Below are positions 37,501 to 49,500 of a DNA stretch of 60,000 nucleotides, piece by piece. Within the stretch, counting starts at the first letter, position 1. Every line of letters begins with the position of its first letter. A program made the translations under genes and the position numbers. The DNA lies in assembly GCF_008831285.2 (NCBI RefSeq), contig NC_045144.1:19857716-19917715 (forward strand), written 5' to 3'. The stretch is from Nymphaea colorata (taxonomy: Eukaryota > Streptophyta > Magnoliopsida > Nymphaeales > Nymphaeaceae). The notes below the pieces were generated by a model. It was not told where the DNA came from. It did not search any database and worked only from the letters and a program-made list of their open reading frames with translations.

Positions 37501-40500
37501 CTCCTTCATCACAGCTAGGGATATAACCACCCTCACAGTCTTCATTTTCGCAACAGGAGCAAAGGTTTCCAAGTAATCAATTCCATATTTCTGGCTAAAC
37601 CCCTTGGCCACAAGTCGAGCTTTATATCTTTCAACACTCCCATCTGGTTTGTACTTGATGGTATACACCCATTTGGATCCAACTAGGTGAGCGGCTTCAG
37701 GAATCTTCACCACTTCCCATGTCAAGTTTCTTCTTAGGGCATCTATTTCTTCTTTCATTGCATCGGCCCACTTGGAATCACTTTGAGCTTCAGCGACAGT
37801 CCTGGGAATCACAGCCAAAGAAAGAGTAGAAACAAAGCACTTGTAATCTTTCCCAAGTCTGGAATAAGAAACAAAATTACCAATGGGGTGTTGAGTACAT
37901 GACCTGACACCCTTTCTCAGGGCAATGGGAAGATCGTCATTCTTCTTTTCAACCTCATCATGGGTCTCCACGGTCTCCTCGGTAGGACTTGGTTCATCCA
38001 GGGAAGGAGTGGCATTGGGATTGAAAGTAGATCTAGCATCACAAGTCATCACCTCTGTCCGAGTACCTCGTCTAGAGTAGAACTGTCCAAACAACTGAGG
38101 GCCTTCCTTCTCAATGCTATTGTCACCCCTTTCCTCTTTCTCAGGCACATCAACAGTATTAAGTGATTCTGTTTTCTTGTAGTCCAAAAAATCTATAAAC
38201 TGAAGTTCCTGTCTCTGAGAATACTCTTCCCTGCCCACAGACTGCTCCCCCTGAAGAGGATTCGCACCAAAGTAAGAGGCATGTTCCAAGAAGGTAACAT
38301 CCCTCGTAACATAAGCTCGACCAGTAATAGGATCAATACATTTGTATCCTTTTTGCGTAGGGGAGTATCCAACAAAGACACCTTTGATAGACCTAGGATC
38401 AAGTTTCTTGACATTTGGACTGTGATCATGGATAAAACATACACAACCAAAAACACGAGGAGGAAGAGGAAATGGTGGACGACTGCCAGGAAGCAACGAG
38501 TGGGGAGTCCTACCATTCAAAACACGACTGGGCATGCGGTTAATAAGATAGGCACTAGTAAGAACTGCATCACCCCAATAGTGTTTAGGAAGATTTCTCT
38601 GAAACAAAAGAGCCCTGGTGACATTAAGAAGTTGACGATTTTTCCTTTCAGCTACCCCATTTTGAGGGGGGGTGTAACTACAGGATGTCTCGTGAACAAT
38701 CCCCCGTTGTCTAAGAAACTCCTCAACAGGCCGACACATGTACTCACGGGCATTATCGGATCTGAAAGTTTTAACATTCGCACCATACTGGGTATGCACA
38801 AGAAGAATAAATGTCTCGATGATTCGAGGAACCTCGCTGCGGTCTTTTAACAAGTATATAAATGTAGCACGAGAGAAATCATCAATGAAAGTGATAAAAT
38901 ACTGGAAACCTTGACGGGTATGAATGCCCGAAGGTCCCCATACATCAGAGTGAATCAGAGAAAAAGCTTCATTAGTACAACTAGAAGAAAGAGGGTACGA
39001 AGCCCTCACATGTTTGGCAAACTGACAAACATCACAAGAAATGGAAGACACATCAAAGGAGGAACACAAGTCTGGAAACAAATGTTTCAAAATCCCAAAA
39101 GGTAAATGCCCAAAACGTTCATGCCAGTACATAAAAGACTGAAGACAATCTTCTCTTCTCTTATCTGTCTTGCGGATCGCTGTCAACAGAGCGGTAGCCA
39201 CACGTATGGGAAGACGATATAATCCATCAGAAGCTAAACCAATCCCAATCCTCTTCCCTGTTGAATATAAGTTCACAATTCAATTCTTTAGTAAGTCTAC
39301 TGACTGATAAGAGATTTAAAGGAAACTGGGGAACATGTAAAGCGCCCTGCACATGAAATTTGTCCAACAAGGACAGAGTGCCTTCGCCTGCCACACAGGT
39401 AGAGGAACCATCTGCAAGAGAAACACGTTCCCTTCCCGAGGACAACTTATACTCATGAAACAATTTTGGATTACCTGTCATGTGATGAGTAGCACCACTA
39501 TCGACAATCCATTCCCCCACAGAAGAGTTACCTTGATTGCCAATAGCTGCAAGAGCATGATTAGCTGTAGTTCCCTCTGAGGTCTCAGTCTTGTTGACAT
39601 CGAGCCTGCCCAAATAAGCCCTTAGTTCACGAAGCTGGTCAGCAGAAATGGAGACTTTTTCTCCACTAGAGGCTTGCACCTCAGACACGGGCGTTCTCCC
39701 AGTCAAAGATCTCCCTCTGTTCCCCTTCTTTTCTGGATGAAGATCCCAGCAATAATCCACAGTGTGACCTGTCTTCTTGCAGTGAGTGCACCGGCGAAGA
39801 GACCTAGATGGGCCGCCAGGACCACGACTCACGAGAGCAGATCTCTCGTTATAGGGCACAAGTTCCCTCTTCCCTTCTTTTGTAACAAGCCTTCTCTGTT
39901 CTTCCGCTTCAACACAGGAGTACACATCTTCAATACTGGACACCTCCCCTGAATTCAAAATCTGACTTCGAACACCTTCAAACTCATCATTTAAACCTGC
40001 TAAAAATAGGAACACCCTGTTTTCCCATTCATGAGCAACATAGAGCGCCTGATCATGGGGACAATGCCAAGGAATATCAGAATGATAGTCAAGCTCTTCC
40101 CACTTGGCTTTCAAAGCCCCATAGTACTCTGCAACAGACGAGGTCCCTTGTCGAATGCCATAGACTGTCTTCATTACTTGGTAAGTACGAATTGCGGTCT
40201 TCTTTTGGCCATACATTTGCTCGAGGACCACCCACATGTCTCTAGCAGTCTTCTTCTGAAGGATAAGGGGCTGAATATCGGCGGAAACGGAATTGACAAT
40301 CCAAGTTTTCACTTGATTATCCTCAAGAAACCAAGTATGCCACACATCACTTGTTCTTGCTGGTTCGGGGTTGCTCCCATCAATATAGGCCATGCGACCA
40401 CGGCCAGCAATCCCCATGGTCATAGCAGGCGACCACGAGAAATAATTATCCTTGGTGAGGCGAAGAGTGATGACCTGCATGGGAACATTCTCAGTTCTAA

Positions 40501-43500
40501 AAGCCCCTATTTCAGTGGGATTGGTGTTGACGGTTGACGAGGAAGAGGCTGCCATAATCACAGACCAGTCTAGCTACGGGTGAAGCCCAGTAGGCAGCAA
40601 GGGCAGCAGGGAGCAACAACACAATACAACACCAAAAAAGGCAGAGAGCAGGCAATGGACAAAACGGAGAACGCCTAAACCTCACTGGCAGAAGAGACAG
40701 CAACAGAGAGGCAGCGCCGGAGAAAAAACGAAGCAGAACGGCGCGGCGCTGGGCGGAAACAGACCGCCGGAACCAGGCAGAGCGGCGCACCGGCGGAAGC
40801 AGACCGCCGGAAAAAGACACGGCGGTGGGCGATGCGTCGGATGACAGAGAGGAACGCCACTGGACAGAGCGTCGCTGGGCAGGCCGACGCTGGGCGGAAG
40901 CGACTGAACAGGAACGACGCTGATCAGGGCGTCGCTGGGCCGGTCGTCGCTAGGCGGAGACGGCGGAATCCTGAGCGGCGCTGATCAGGGCGGCGCTGGG
41001 CGGAGACGGCGGCGGGGCGACAGACGAAGCTCAGGCGTCGGGCACGGACGTCAGGCACGGGCGTCGGGCAAAGGCGTCGGGCGAAGCTCGGGCACGAGCG
41101 TCGGGCACGGGCGATGAACAGTGCCGGGCGAATCCTCCTCCAACACGGGCAAAAGACAAACCAGAAACGCCGGAACTTCACGGCTCTGATACCATGTAGA
41201 AATACGAGCAAGAAGAAGACGAAGAGAAACAATGATCATGATGTAACGTGGAAAACCCTCTACACGAGGGAGAAAAAACCACGAATGAGGAGGAGTTGGT
41301 GCCCACTAGCAGCCAGACTCTCTCTCTCTTAAGATTATCATTAACACTTAAGGATTAGGGTTACATGACTTAAGTAGAGCCCAAAACGGGCTACAAGGCG
41401 GGTCGGGTATGGATCCGGACCCAAAACCCACAATCTATCAACAGATAAGAAGGCTAAATTAAGTCAGTCAAAACTTTGTGGATAATAAAGAATTGACTGC
41501 CATTAATAATCTAATATGAAGGATGGATTGGGTAGCTGCTGTGTCAACCACATGATTTAAGTTGACCAAGCTGGCAGATGAATTTATAGTGCTCCTGGTT
41601 GCTGCCTGAGAAAAAAAAAGAAGAAAAAAAAAGGGAGAAGCCAAAATATTTGTCTGATCAAGTAAACCAACCTAGTTTTATGTAGGCCAGCTAGTAGAGT
41701 ATAATGCACATATGATGTTTATTCTTCTAGACCAGGTTTTGAGGGTTGATATGAAGGACAGGCTATATGACACTATTTCTGCTCTGGGCCGATTTATTTA
41801 AACCAAATCTTGGCTGGAAGTTGTATACTTTCTATGCCTGTGCAGTTGTGCTTGTGTGTGTGTGCAGATCCAAGTCATGGAAATTACTTATGCCTGTATA
41901 TGCAGCATTATTTTGAGGTTGACTGCTGGCTTATCAATCTACTTGTTTAATTGGCAGAATCCACCTCCATTGCCATACTTGACTGAAAGTAGGTCCAAAA
42001 ATTATGATATTAAATTGGAGGTATTTTTCCACATAACAACATTTATTTAAATATTTATAAATATTTTGGCGGTGCTTGTTGGACTGAGCACTTTATTTTC
42101 GTTTTGGACTTAATTATTACTTCATTTATTTTAAGGTACGACTCAAACCTGCTGGAGAAACCCAAGAATCTGTAGTCACAAGGAGCAACTTTTGTAACCT
42201 GTAAGATCCATACTGAGATAACTTCACATTTCTTGTGTTTCAATCAGGCTATTAACTGCTGTTAGTTTTGCTGTACCTCTAGGCTGTTCACCGTGAAAAA
42301 CCTTTGAATTTTAGTCTGTCAGGTAGTTAATTGTTTATTTACTATTGTTGGTTAGTTTAAGCTACTGACTGTCAGTCTGTCTATGAGATTATGTGTTTGC
42401 TTGTCTACTATACAGGTGAGCCTATTTATTTTGAAATTGTCCTTGAACATAAATTTTCAGTTCATCATGTTTGGCTCTTCAATCCTTGATCTTATGTTTA
42501 AGAAATTTTTTTGAAGTAGCAGAATGGGAATCAAAGCCTGCAACAACCAGAATCTAGTAGTCATTCAAATCTTTAGATTATTTTAGTGGAAGTATTAGAG
42601 AAAATGGTTACAGTGGAGGATACATAACACTGAGCTAGTGTAAGTGTAGAAGATATGGAGATCTGTATGACTTGAATCCATGATCAACTTTGTTTCCTGC
42701 CTCCCCTGAATCAGGATTCCAACTTGCTCTGTGGTTTTGGTAGATACTCATTTTGGAAAAAATTTTCACACCACATACATATGTCATATAAGTGCAGGGT
42801 GCAGATGTGGTTGCAGGTGCAACATTTTTCAAGAAAACATGGGTGCAAGTGCGGGTGTGGGTAGTGGTGCAGCAATCTTTAGAAAAATAAGGATGCAGGT
42901 GCGACATTAAAAGAAAATGGGTGTGGGTATGGGGGCTATATATGTACACACACACACATATGTATGTATATATGTATGTATCTATGTGTGCATGTATATG
43001 TCCATAAACAATAACTTCAGTCTGATTCAACTAAAAAGAACGCAAATTGTGTGTTGCTGCACACTAGTCATGTTGGCTGACTGGCTCAACTGCAGCAACC
43101 GTTTTGAAGAAACCATGTTACTTAGTGTTAACACTTAACACCCCAAATTTTTCCGCATCAAAATTGAAGCAATGTGAAAATTTTACAAAAGAATTGTGAA
43201 AAATTGCAATTTCAAAACTAATTTTGAATCTAAAGAACAATTTAGATTCAAATAATGAATTTAACCCGCCACACAAATGCCAATGCAGGATCACGAGTCC
43301 AAACTATGTACAAATGTCATTTGACATCCAAATTCAATTACAAATGTCATTTGACATCCAAATCCAATTAGAAATGTCATTTGACATCCAAATTCAATTA
43401 CAAATGTCATTTGACATCCAAATTCAATTACAAATGTCATTTGACATCCAAATTCAATTACAAATGTCATTTGACATCCAAATTCAATTGCAAATGTCAT

Positions 43501-46500
43501 TTGAAATCCAAATTCAATTACAAATGTCATTTGAAATCCAATTCCAATTGCAAAATTCAAATTTTGACTTAAACCCAAGAATTAGATCTAATTTAGTCTA
43601 AAATGTTACGTGGGGTCCACGTGTGGGCCCCCACCTAACACGTGTGGTCAAGAGCCACCCAAGGGGTCACACACCCTTTTTTTAAAAAAAAAATCTCATT
43701 TGACATCCAAATTCAATTGCAAATGTCATTAAAGGAGGTGGTTGAACCCACCTCCTCCTCTATATAAGCCTCCCATTGGCCACCAAGGGGGGGACAAATT
43801 TTTGAGCATTTCAACAAGTTGGTGCAGCCAAGGAGCTAGGAGGGAGAAGCCAATGAGGAAAAAGAAGATTCGTCCAAACCCTCTTCCCCCCTCTCTCTCT
43901 TTTTCTTCTTCATTTTCTCTATTCTTTCTATCGAGTTTGCCAAGTGAGGGTGCTTAAGTGAACTCTTACTTATGATTTTCGTGGAGAGAAGCTCTTTCTT
44001 TCCCACTACAAATTCCTGCAAGTGAGTTATTCTTATTCTAGCTTTGCTAAGCAAGAATCCAAGCTTGGATTCTTGCTTTGGATTGCTTGATTTAGAAAAC
44101 AAGTGAAGATGAAGCATCAAGACCGACCGCAAGGTGAATATCCGCTTTATGGTCGAGACCAGAAGCCAACAAAGGAGAAGGATTGAAATGAAGTTAGAGG
44201 AAACTTTTATGGGAGACAAGGAAGAAGAATCCTCCTCAGAAACACTTCCCAGGATAGAAGCAAATGATCAAGAATTTGAAGAATACAAAAGATTCCGGAA
44301 ATACATGATTATGTTCAATGTAGAACAAGCCCAGACAGAGAGGGCCAAAACGAAAGGGAAGAAAACAAAGAAATATTCATCGACCAGTTCCGACTCTTCT
44401 GAAGACACTACCACAGAATCTAGTAATGAAGAAGAACCAAAGACTCCTAAGAAAAAGAAGAAGGGAGAATCCTGGAAAACAAAAATTCAGGAAGTTGAAC
44501 GCAATTCAACTCAAAGGCAAGAACAAAAAGAATTTCACCTGCGAAGATTTTTCTGAAAGTTTTGAAAATGATAAGCATGTAAAAAACTTGTCTAAGAAAT
44601 TTATCAAATTTGATGGTCATGGAGACCCAAAGGCACATTTGGCCAGGTTCTTTGCAGAATGCTACAAATTTCGTCACAATTACAGAGCTCTCTTTCAATG
44701 TTTCCCAAGGAGTTTGGAATGAACTGCAGCACAGTAGCACCGAGAGCATATCAATCCGGTTGAATTGAAAAATTTTGACAAACTAATCAACCTTTTCATT
44801 GAAAGGTTCATCCAAAATGTCGAAACTGCACCAACGATCACCACACTATGTTATCTAAAACAGATGCCTAGTGAAAAGGTCAGAGACTTTATTCAATTAT
44901 GGAGGTCTTCTTTCAACAAGATGAGAGACCCAATCTCCCAATACCATGCGTTGGGATTGATCGTCAACAATTTAACACAACCACTGAGGAGCCTCATTTC
45001 CAATGCTCCAATCAAATCTTTCATTGATTTTATCGAAAGAGCAGAATGCATCGAAGCAGGAATAAAAAATGGAGACTTTGATGTCGTCATCCCGGTAAAG
45101 GTTAGAGAAAATACAAAGAAGAACAATAGGAGTCAAAATGTTGTAGTCAATGCCGCCACCTTCAAGAAAGAAAAGTCAGAATATCTCAAGAATAAAGGGT
45201 TAATAGGCAAAGCTAGCAGCAGCAGCAGCGGCACTAAAAACAAACATCTTGAATGGGGATACGATAGAAAATTCACCCCATTACAATAGAGTTATGAAGA
45301 AGTCATGCACATGTTGATTGAAAAACGCATTCTGTTTCTCCCGAAATTTTCCAACCCCCACCAAAGATGGAGAAAAACAAAGAACAATTCTGCAAATTTC
45401 ATCGTGCTCCAGGACATGATACAGAAGATTGTCTTGTGCTAAAAAATATTGTGCAAGATGCGGTCGACAAAGAAATCATCAAGGAGGTCAGTGAACAACC
45501 GGAAATCCTCAAAAACCCATTTTCTAAACATGGAAAAGGAACAATTTCAATAGTCAGGTTTTCAGCAAATCATCAAATTATGGTGGCAAGCAAAAGGGAT
45601 AAAGCGTCCCTAGATTTTTTTGGGTTACTTTCCAAACATGGTGAAGCAAACATTAACACGCAAACTGGTTCGGACAAACTGGACAGTCAGACAGAGATAT
45701 ATCAAAAGACACAAATATGGGATCCTGAACCTTTGGAATCCATTTTCAATGAATTAGATCTTTTACTTCAAGTCAAGAATGAAGGATTTAGCCCTAACAG
45801 AGGGAATGAATGGGCTATTGAACTATATGAAAATGGTCCGATCACATTTTCTGATAAAGATCTACCAATTGAAGGTGCATCGCATAATGATGTCTTACAC
45901 ATAATGGTAGAAACAAAGGGCATCAGAGTCTCCCATGTTTTAATTGATGGTGGAGCAAGCCTGAATATTTGTCCACAACAGACAACTTGTACATTAGGTA
46001 TAAGGCAAGCCGACTATGCTCCGTCATCAATTTTCATCCATGGATATGACAGAACAGGACAACCTTGCATAGAATGTATATGTTTGGTTCTGAATATCTC
46101 TGAGACATATCATCGGGTTCTATTTCATGTGGTGTATATAGAACCTTCATTATGCGATGCACCTCCAATTGGTAGATCTTTATCAGAAAATGTGATCGGA
46201 CCATTTTCATATAGTTGAAAAGCCCATTTATTCTCTCTGTTATGGCTAAATCCTTCCTTCTTGACTTGAGATAAGGGATCTAATTCCTTGAAATGGACTC
46301 CAAAGGTTCAGGATCTCATATTTGTAACTTTTGATTGATCTTTGCTCGACTGTCTAATTTGTCCGACCCAGTTTGTGTGTTGATGTTTGCTTTATCATGT
46401 TTGGAAAGTAACCCAAAGAAATCTATGGACGCTTTATCCCTTTTGCTTGCCACCATAACTTGATGATTTGCTAAAAACCTGACTATTGAAATTGTTCCTT

Positions 46501-49500
46501 TTTCATGTTTAGGAAATGTGTTTTTGAGGATTTCCGTTTGTTCACTAACCTCCTTGATGATTTCTTTGTTGACCGCATCTTGCACAATATTTTTTACCAC
46601 AAGACAATCTTTTGTATCATGTTCTGGAGCACGATGAAATTTGCAGGATTGTTCTTTGTTTTTCCCCATCATTGGTGGGGGGGGTTGGAAACTTTCGAGA
46701 GAAACAGAGTGCGTCTTTCAATCAACATGTGCATAACTTTTTCATAACTCTGTTGTAATAGGGTGAATTTTCTATCGTATCCCCATCCAGGATGTTTGTT
46801 TTTAGTGCCGCCGCTGCTAGCTTTATCCATTACCCCTTTATTCTTGGGATATTTTGACTTTTCTTTCTTGAAGGTGGTGGCATTGGCTAGAGCATTTTGA
46901 CACTTGTTGTTCTTTTTTGTATCTTCCCTAACCTTTACCGGGATGACGACATCAATGGCTCCATTTTTAATTCCTGCTTCGATGCATTCTGCCCTTTCGG
47001 TAAGATCAATGAAAGATTTGATTGGAGCATTGGAAATGAGGCTCCTCAATGGTTGTGTTAAATTGTTGACGATCAATCCCAATGCATTGGATTGGGTCTC
47101 TCATCTTGTTGAAAGAAGACCTCCATAATTGAATAAAGTCTCTGACCTTTTCACTAGGCATCTGTTTTAGATAACATAGTGTGGTGATCGTTGGTGCAGT
47201 TTCGACATTTTAGATGAACCTTTCAATGAAAAGGTTGATTAGTTTGTCAAAATTTTTCAATTCAACCGGATTGATATGCTCTCGGTACTACTGTGCTGCA
47301 GTTCATTCCAAACTCCTTGGGAAACATTGAAAGAGAGCTCTGTAATTGTGACGAAATTTGTAGCATTCTGCAAAGAACCTGGCCAAATGTGCCTTTGGGT
47401 CTCCATGACCATCAAATTTGATAAATTTCTTAGACAAGTTTTTTACATGCTTATCATTTTCAAAACTTTCAGAAAAATCTTCGCAGGTGAAATTCTTTTT
47501 GTTCTTGCCTTTGAGTTGAATTGCGTTCAACTTCCTGAATTTTTGTTTTCCAGGATTCTCCCTTCTTCTTTTTCTTAGGAGTCTTTGGTTCTTCTTCATT
47601 ACTAGATTCTGTGGTAGTGTCTTCAGAAGAGTCGGAACTGGTCGATGAATATTTCTTTGTTTTCTTCCCTTTCGTTTTGGCCCTCTTTGTCTGGGCTTGT
47701 TCTACATTGAACATAATCATGTATTTCCGGAATCTTTTGTATTCTTCAAATTCTTGATCATTTGCTTCTATCCTGGGAAGTGTTTCTGAGGAGGATTCTT
47801 CTTCCTTGTCTCCCATAAAAGTTTCCTCTAACTTCATTTCAATCCTTCTCCTTTGTTGGCTTCTGGTCTCGACCATAAAGCGGATGTTCACCTTGCGGTC
47901 GGTCTTGATGTTTCATCTTCACTTGTTTTCTAAATCAAGCAATCCAAAGCAAGAATCCAAACTTGGATTCGAGCTTAGCAAAGCTAGAATAAGAATTAAC
48001 TCACTTGTTGGAATTTGTAGTGGGAAAGAGAGAGTTTCTCTCCACGAAAATCATAAGTAAGAGTTCATTTAAGCGCCCTCACTTAACTGACCAATGGGAG
48101 GCTTATATAGAGGAGGAGGTGGGTTCAACCACCTCCTTTGATTTGCCTTGGAAGATTAGTCAAGGCTTAGAGAGATGGAAAATGGATTAAATGAGTTTTT
48201 AATGGCTCTATTTAATCATTCGTATCCCATTTACATGAGCTAGGTGGACTGGGTTGGGTTTATTTCAGACCTAGCTGACCAACTTTGATCAAAATTTCGG
48301 ACGAAAAAGCCCTTGCATAGGGTTTTGCCTTATTTTATGCTATTTATTTTTTTCTTTGTTTGAAATCGAGCTTGTTAGGTTAAAACCTTGTTGCTAAGCT
48401 CTAAATGCCATTGAGTTATGATAATTCAATTTAAATTTGAAAATTCTATCAAATTTGGTTCAAAAAGGGTATTTTCGTCCATAACTTGATTAAAGATGGA
48501 TTTCAACTGAATCAAACTTTGGTTTGAAATATTGAATTTTAATTTGGTATTTGATTTATACATTTGACAAATCCAAATGTATATGTGTCTTTCATAAATC
48601 AATTTAAGCTATGTAATCTCAATTTGACCATAAAAGGGCAAAATTGTCCAGATTGGTCAATTTCGACCAATTGACCAAAGTCAAAACTCATTTGCGAGTA
48701 GTTTGACTTTGTATAAGGTAATTTGATAAATTTGAGCTAAGAAAGCTCTTAGTTGAGCTGAATTGTACTTCGACTGAGTTTGGTCAAAGTGGACTCGATT
48801 TGGTCAAAGTCTATTTTCGTCCACTGATTGGGTCACGGGACAGACCTACCTTTTTGATTGAGCTGAGCCCATGTTGACCGAGCCTAGCTAAGATTGGTGC
48901 CATATTTGGGTGTACTAGGGTCGAGCCTACTTGAATTAAGTGGGTTTGACCAGCCTAGTTATTGTTTCTTGGAGATTGACCTCTCTTTAAAGAGGGTCTA
49001 GTTAAAGAAGAGAGGGACATACTTTTCCTAGGTTTCTCATTCATTTCTCCTTGAAAATGACTTTTTTTTTTCATTTAATTGAGAGATTTTTTTTTAAAAA
49101 AAAGGGTGTGTGACCCCTTGGGTGGCTCTTGACCACACGTGTTAGGTGGGGCCCACACGTGGGCCCCATGTAACATTTTAGACTAAATTAGATCTAATTC
49201 TTGGGTTTAAGTCAAAATTTGAATTTTGCAATTGGATTTGGATTTCAAATGACATTTGCAATTGAATTTGGATGTCAAATGACATTTGTAATTGAATTTG
49301 GATGACTCGTAATCCTGCATTCGGATTTGTGTCGCGGGTTAAATTCATTATTTGAATCTAAATTGTTCTTTAGATTCGAAATTAGCTTTGAAATTGTAAT
49401 TTTTCACAATTCTTTTGTAAAATTTTCACATTGCTTCAATTTTGATATGGAAAAAGTTTGAGGTGTTAACACTTAGATATGTATAGGATTGGTTACTTAC

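Larger units (their letters stand above)
36019..41443 (-). mobile_element. Ty1/copia LTR retrotransposon in FAH intron 9
   Basis: The element is 5425 bp and lies antisense to FAH. It is bounded by 249 bp LTRs (TGT...ACA) and a perfect 5 bp target duplication GATAA (36014-36018 and 41444-41448). The LTRs differ at two positions, both changes at CpG sites (CACG/CATG and CCGAA/CCAAA). That indicates a very recent insertion. The order gag, protease, integrase, reverse transcriptase, RNase H places it in Ty1/copia. Confidence 0.97.
43126..49471. mobile_element. Palindromic Ty3/gypsy-type retroelement in FAH intron 11
   Basis: Two long arms, 43126-45890 and 46148-49471, are inverted copies around a 257 bp single-copy centre. 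The termini are TGTTAACA at both ends (43126, and reversed at 49464-49471). They are flanked by a perfect 5 bp duplication CTTAG (43121-43125 and 49472-49476), so the palindrome looks to have integrated as one unit. Each arm runs from an LTR-like end through a TATA-containing stretch (CTATATAAGCC) to a broken gag frame. Only the left arm and centre reach a protease; no reverse transcriptase or integrase is present. The right arm has about 950 bp (48140-49090) that is absent from the left. Confidence 0.88.

Noticed and set aside
38281-38850. 189-codon plus-strand frame
   Set aside because: It is antisense to the copia integrase region, where codon bias opens the opposite strand. It has no domain.
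40031-40537. 168-codon plus-strand frame
   Set aside because: It is antisense to the copia gag and has no recognisable domain.
43224-43601. Repeat protein with 10-residue units on plus and minus strands
   Set aside because: The 30 bp tandem unit is stop-free and divisible by three, so frames open by chance. It lies in the non-coding LTR-like part of the palindromic element.
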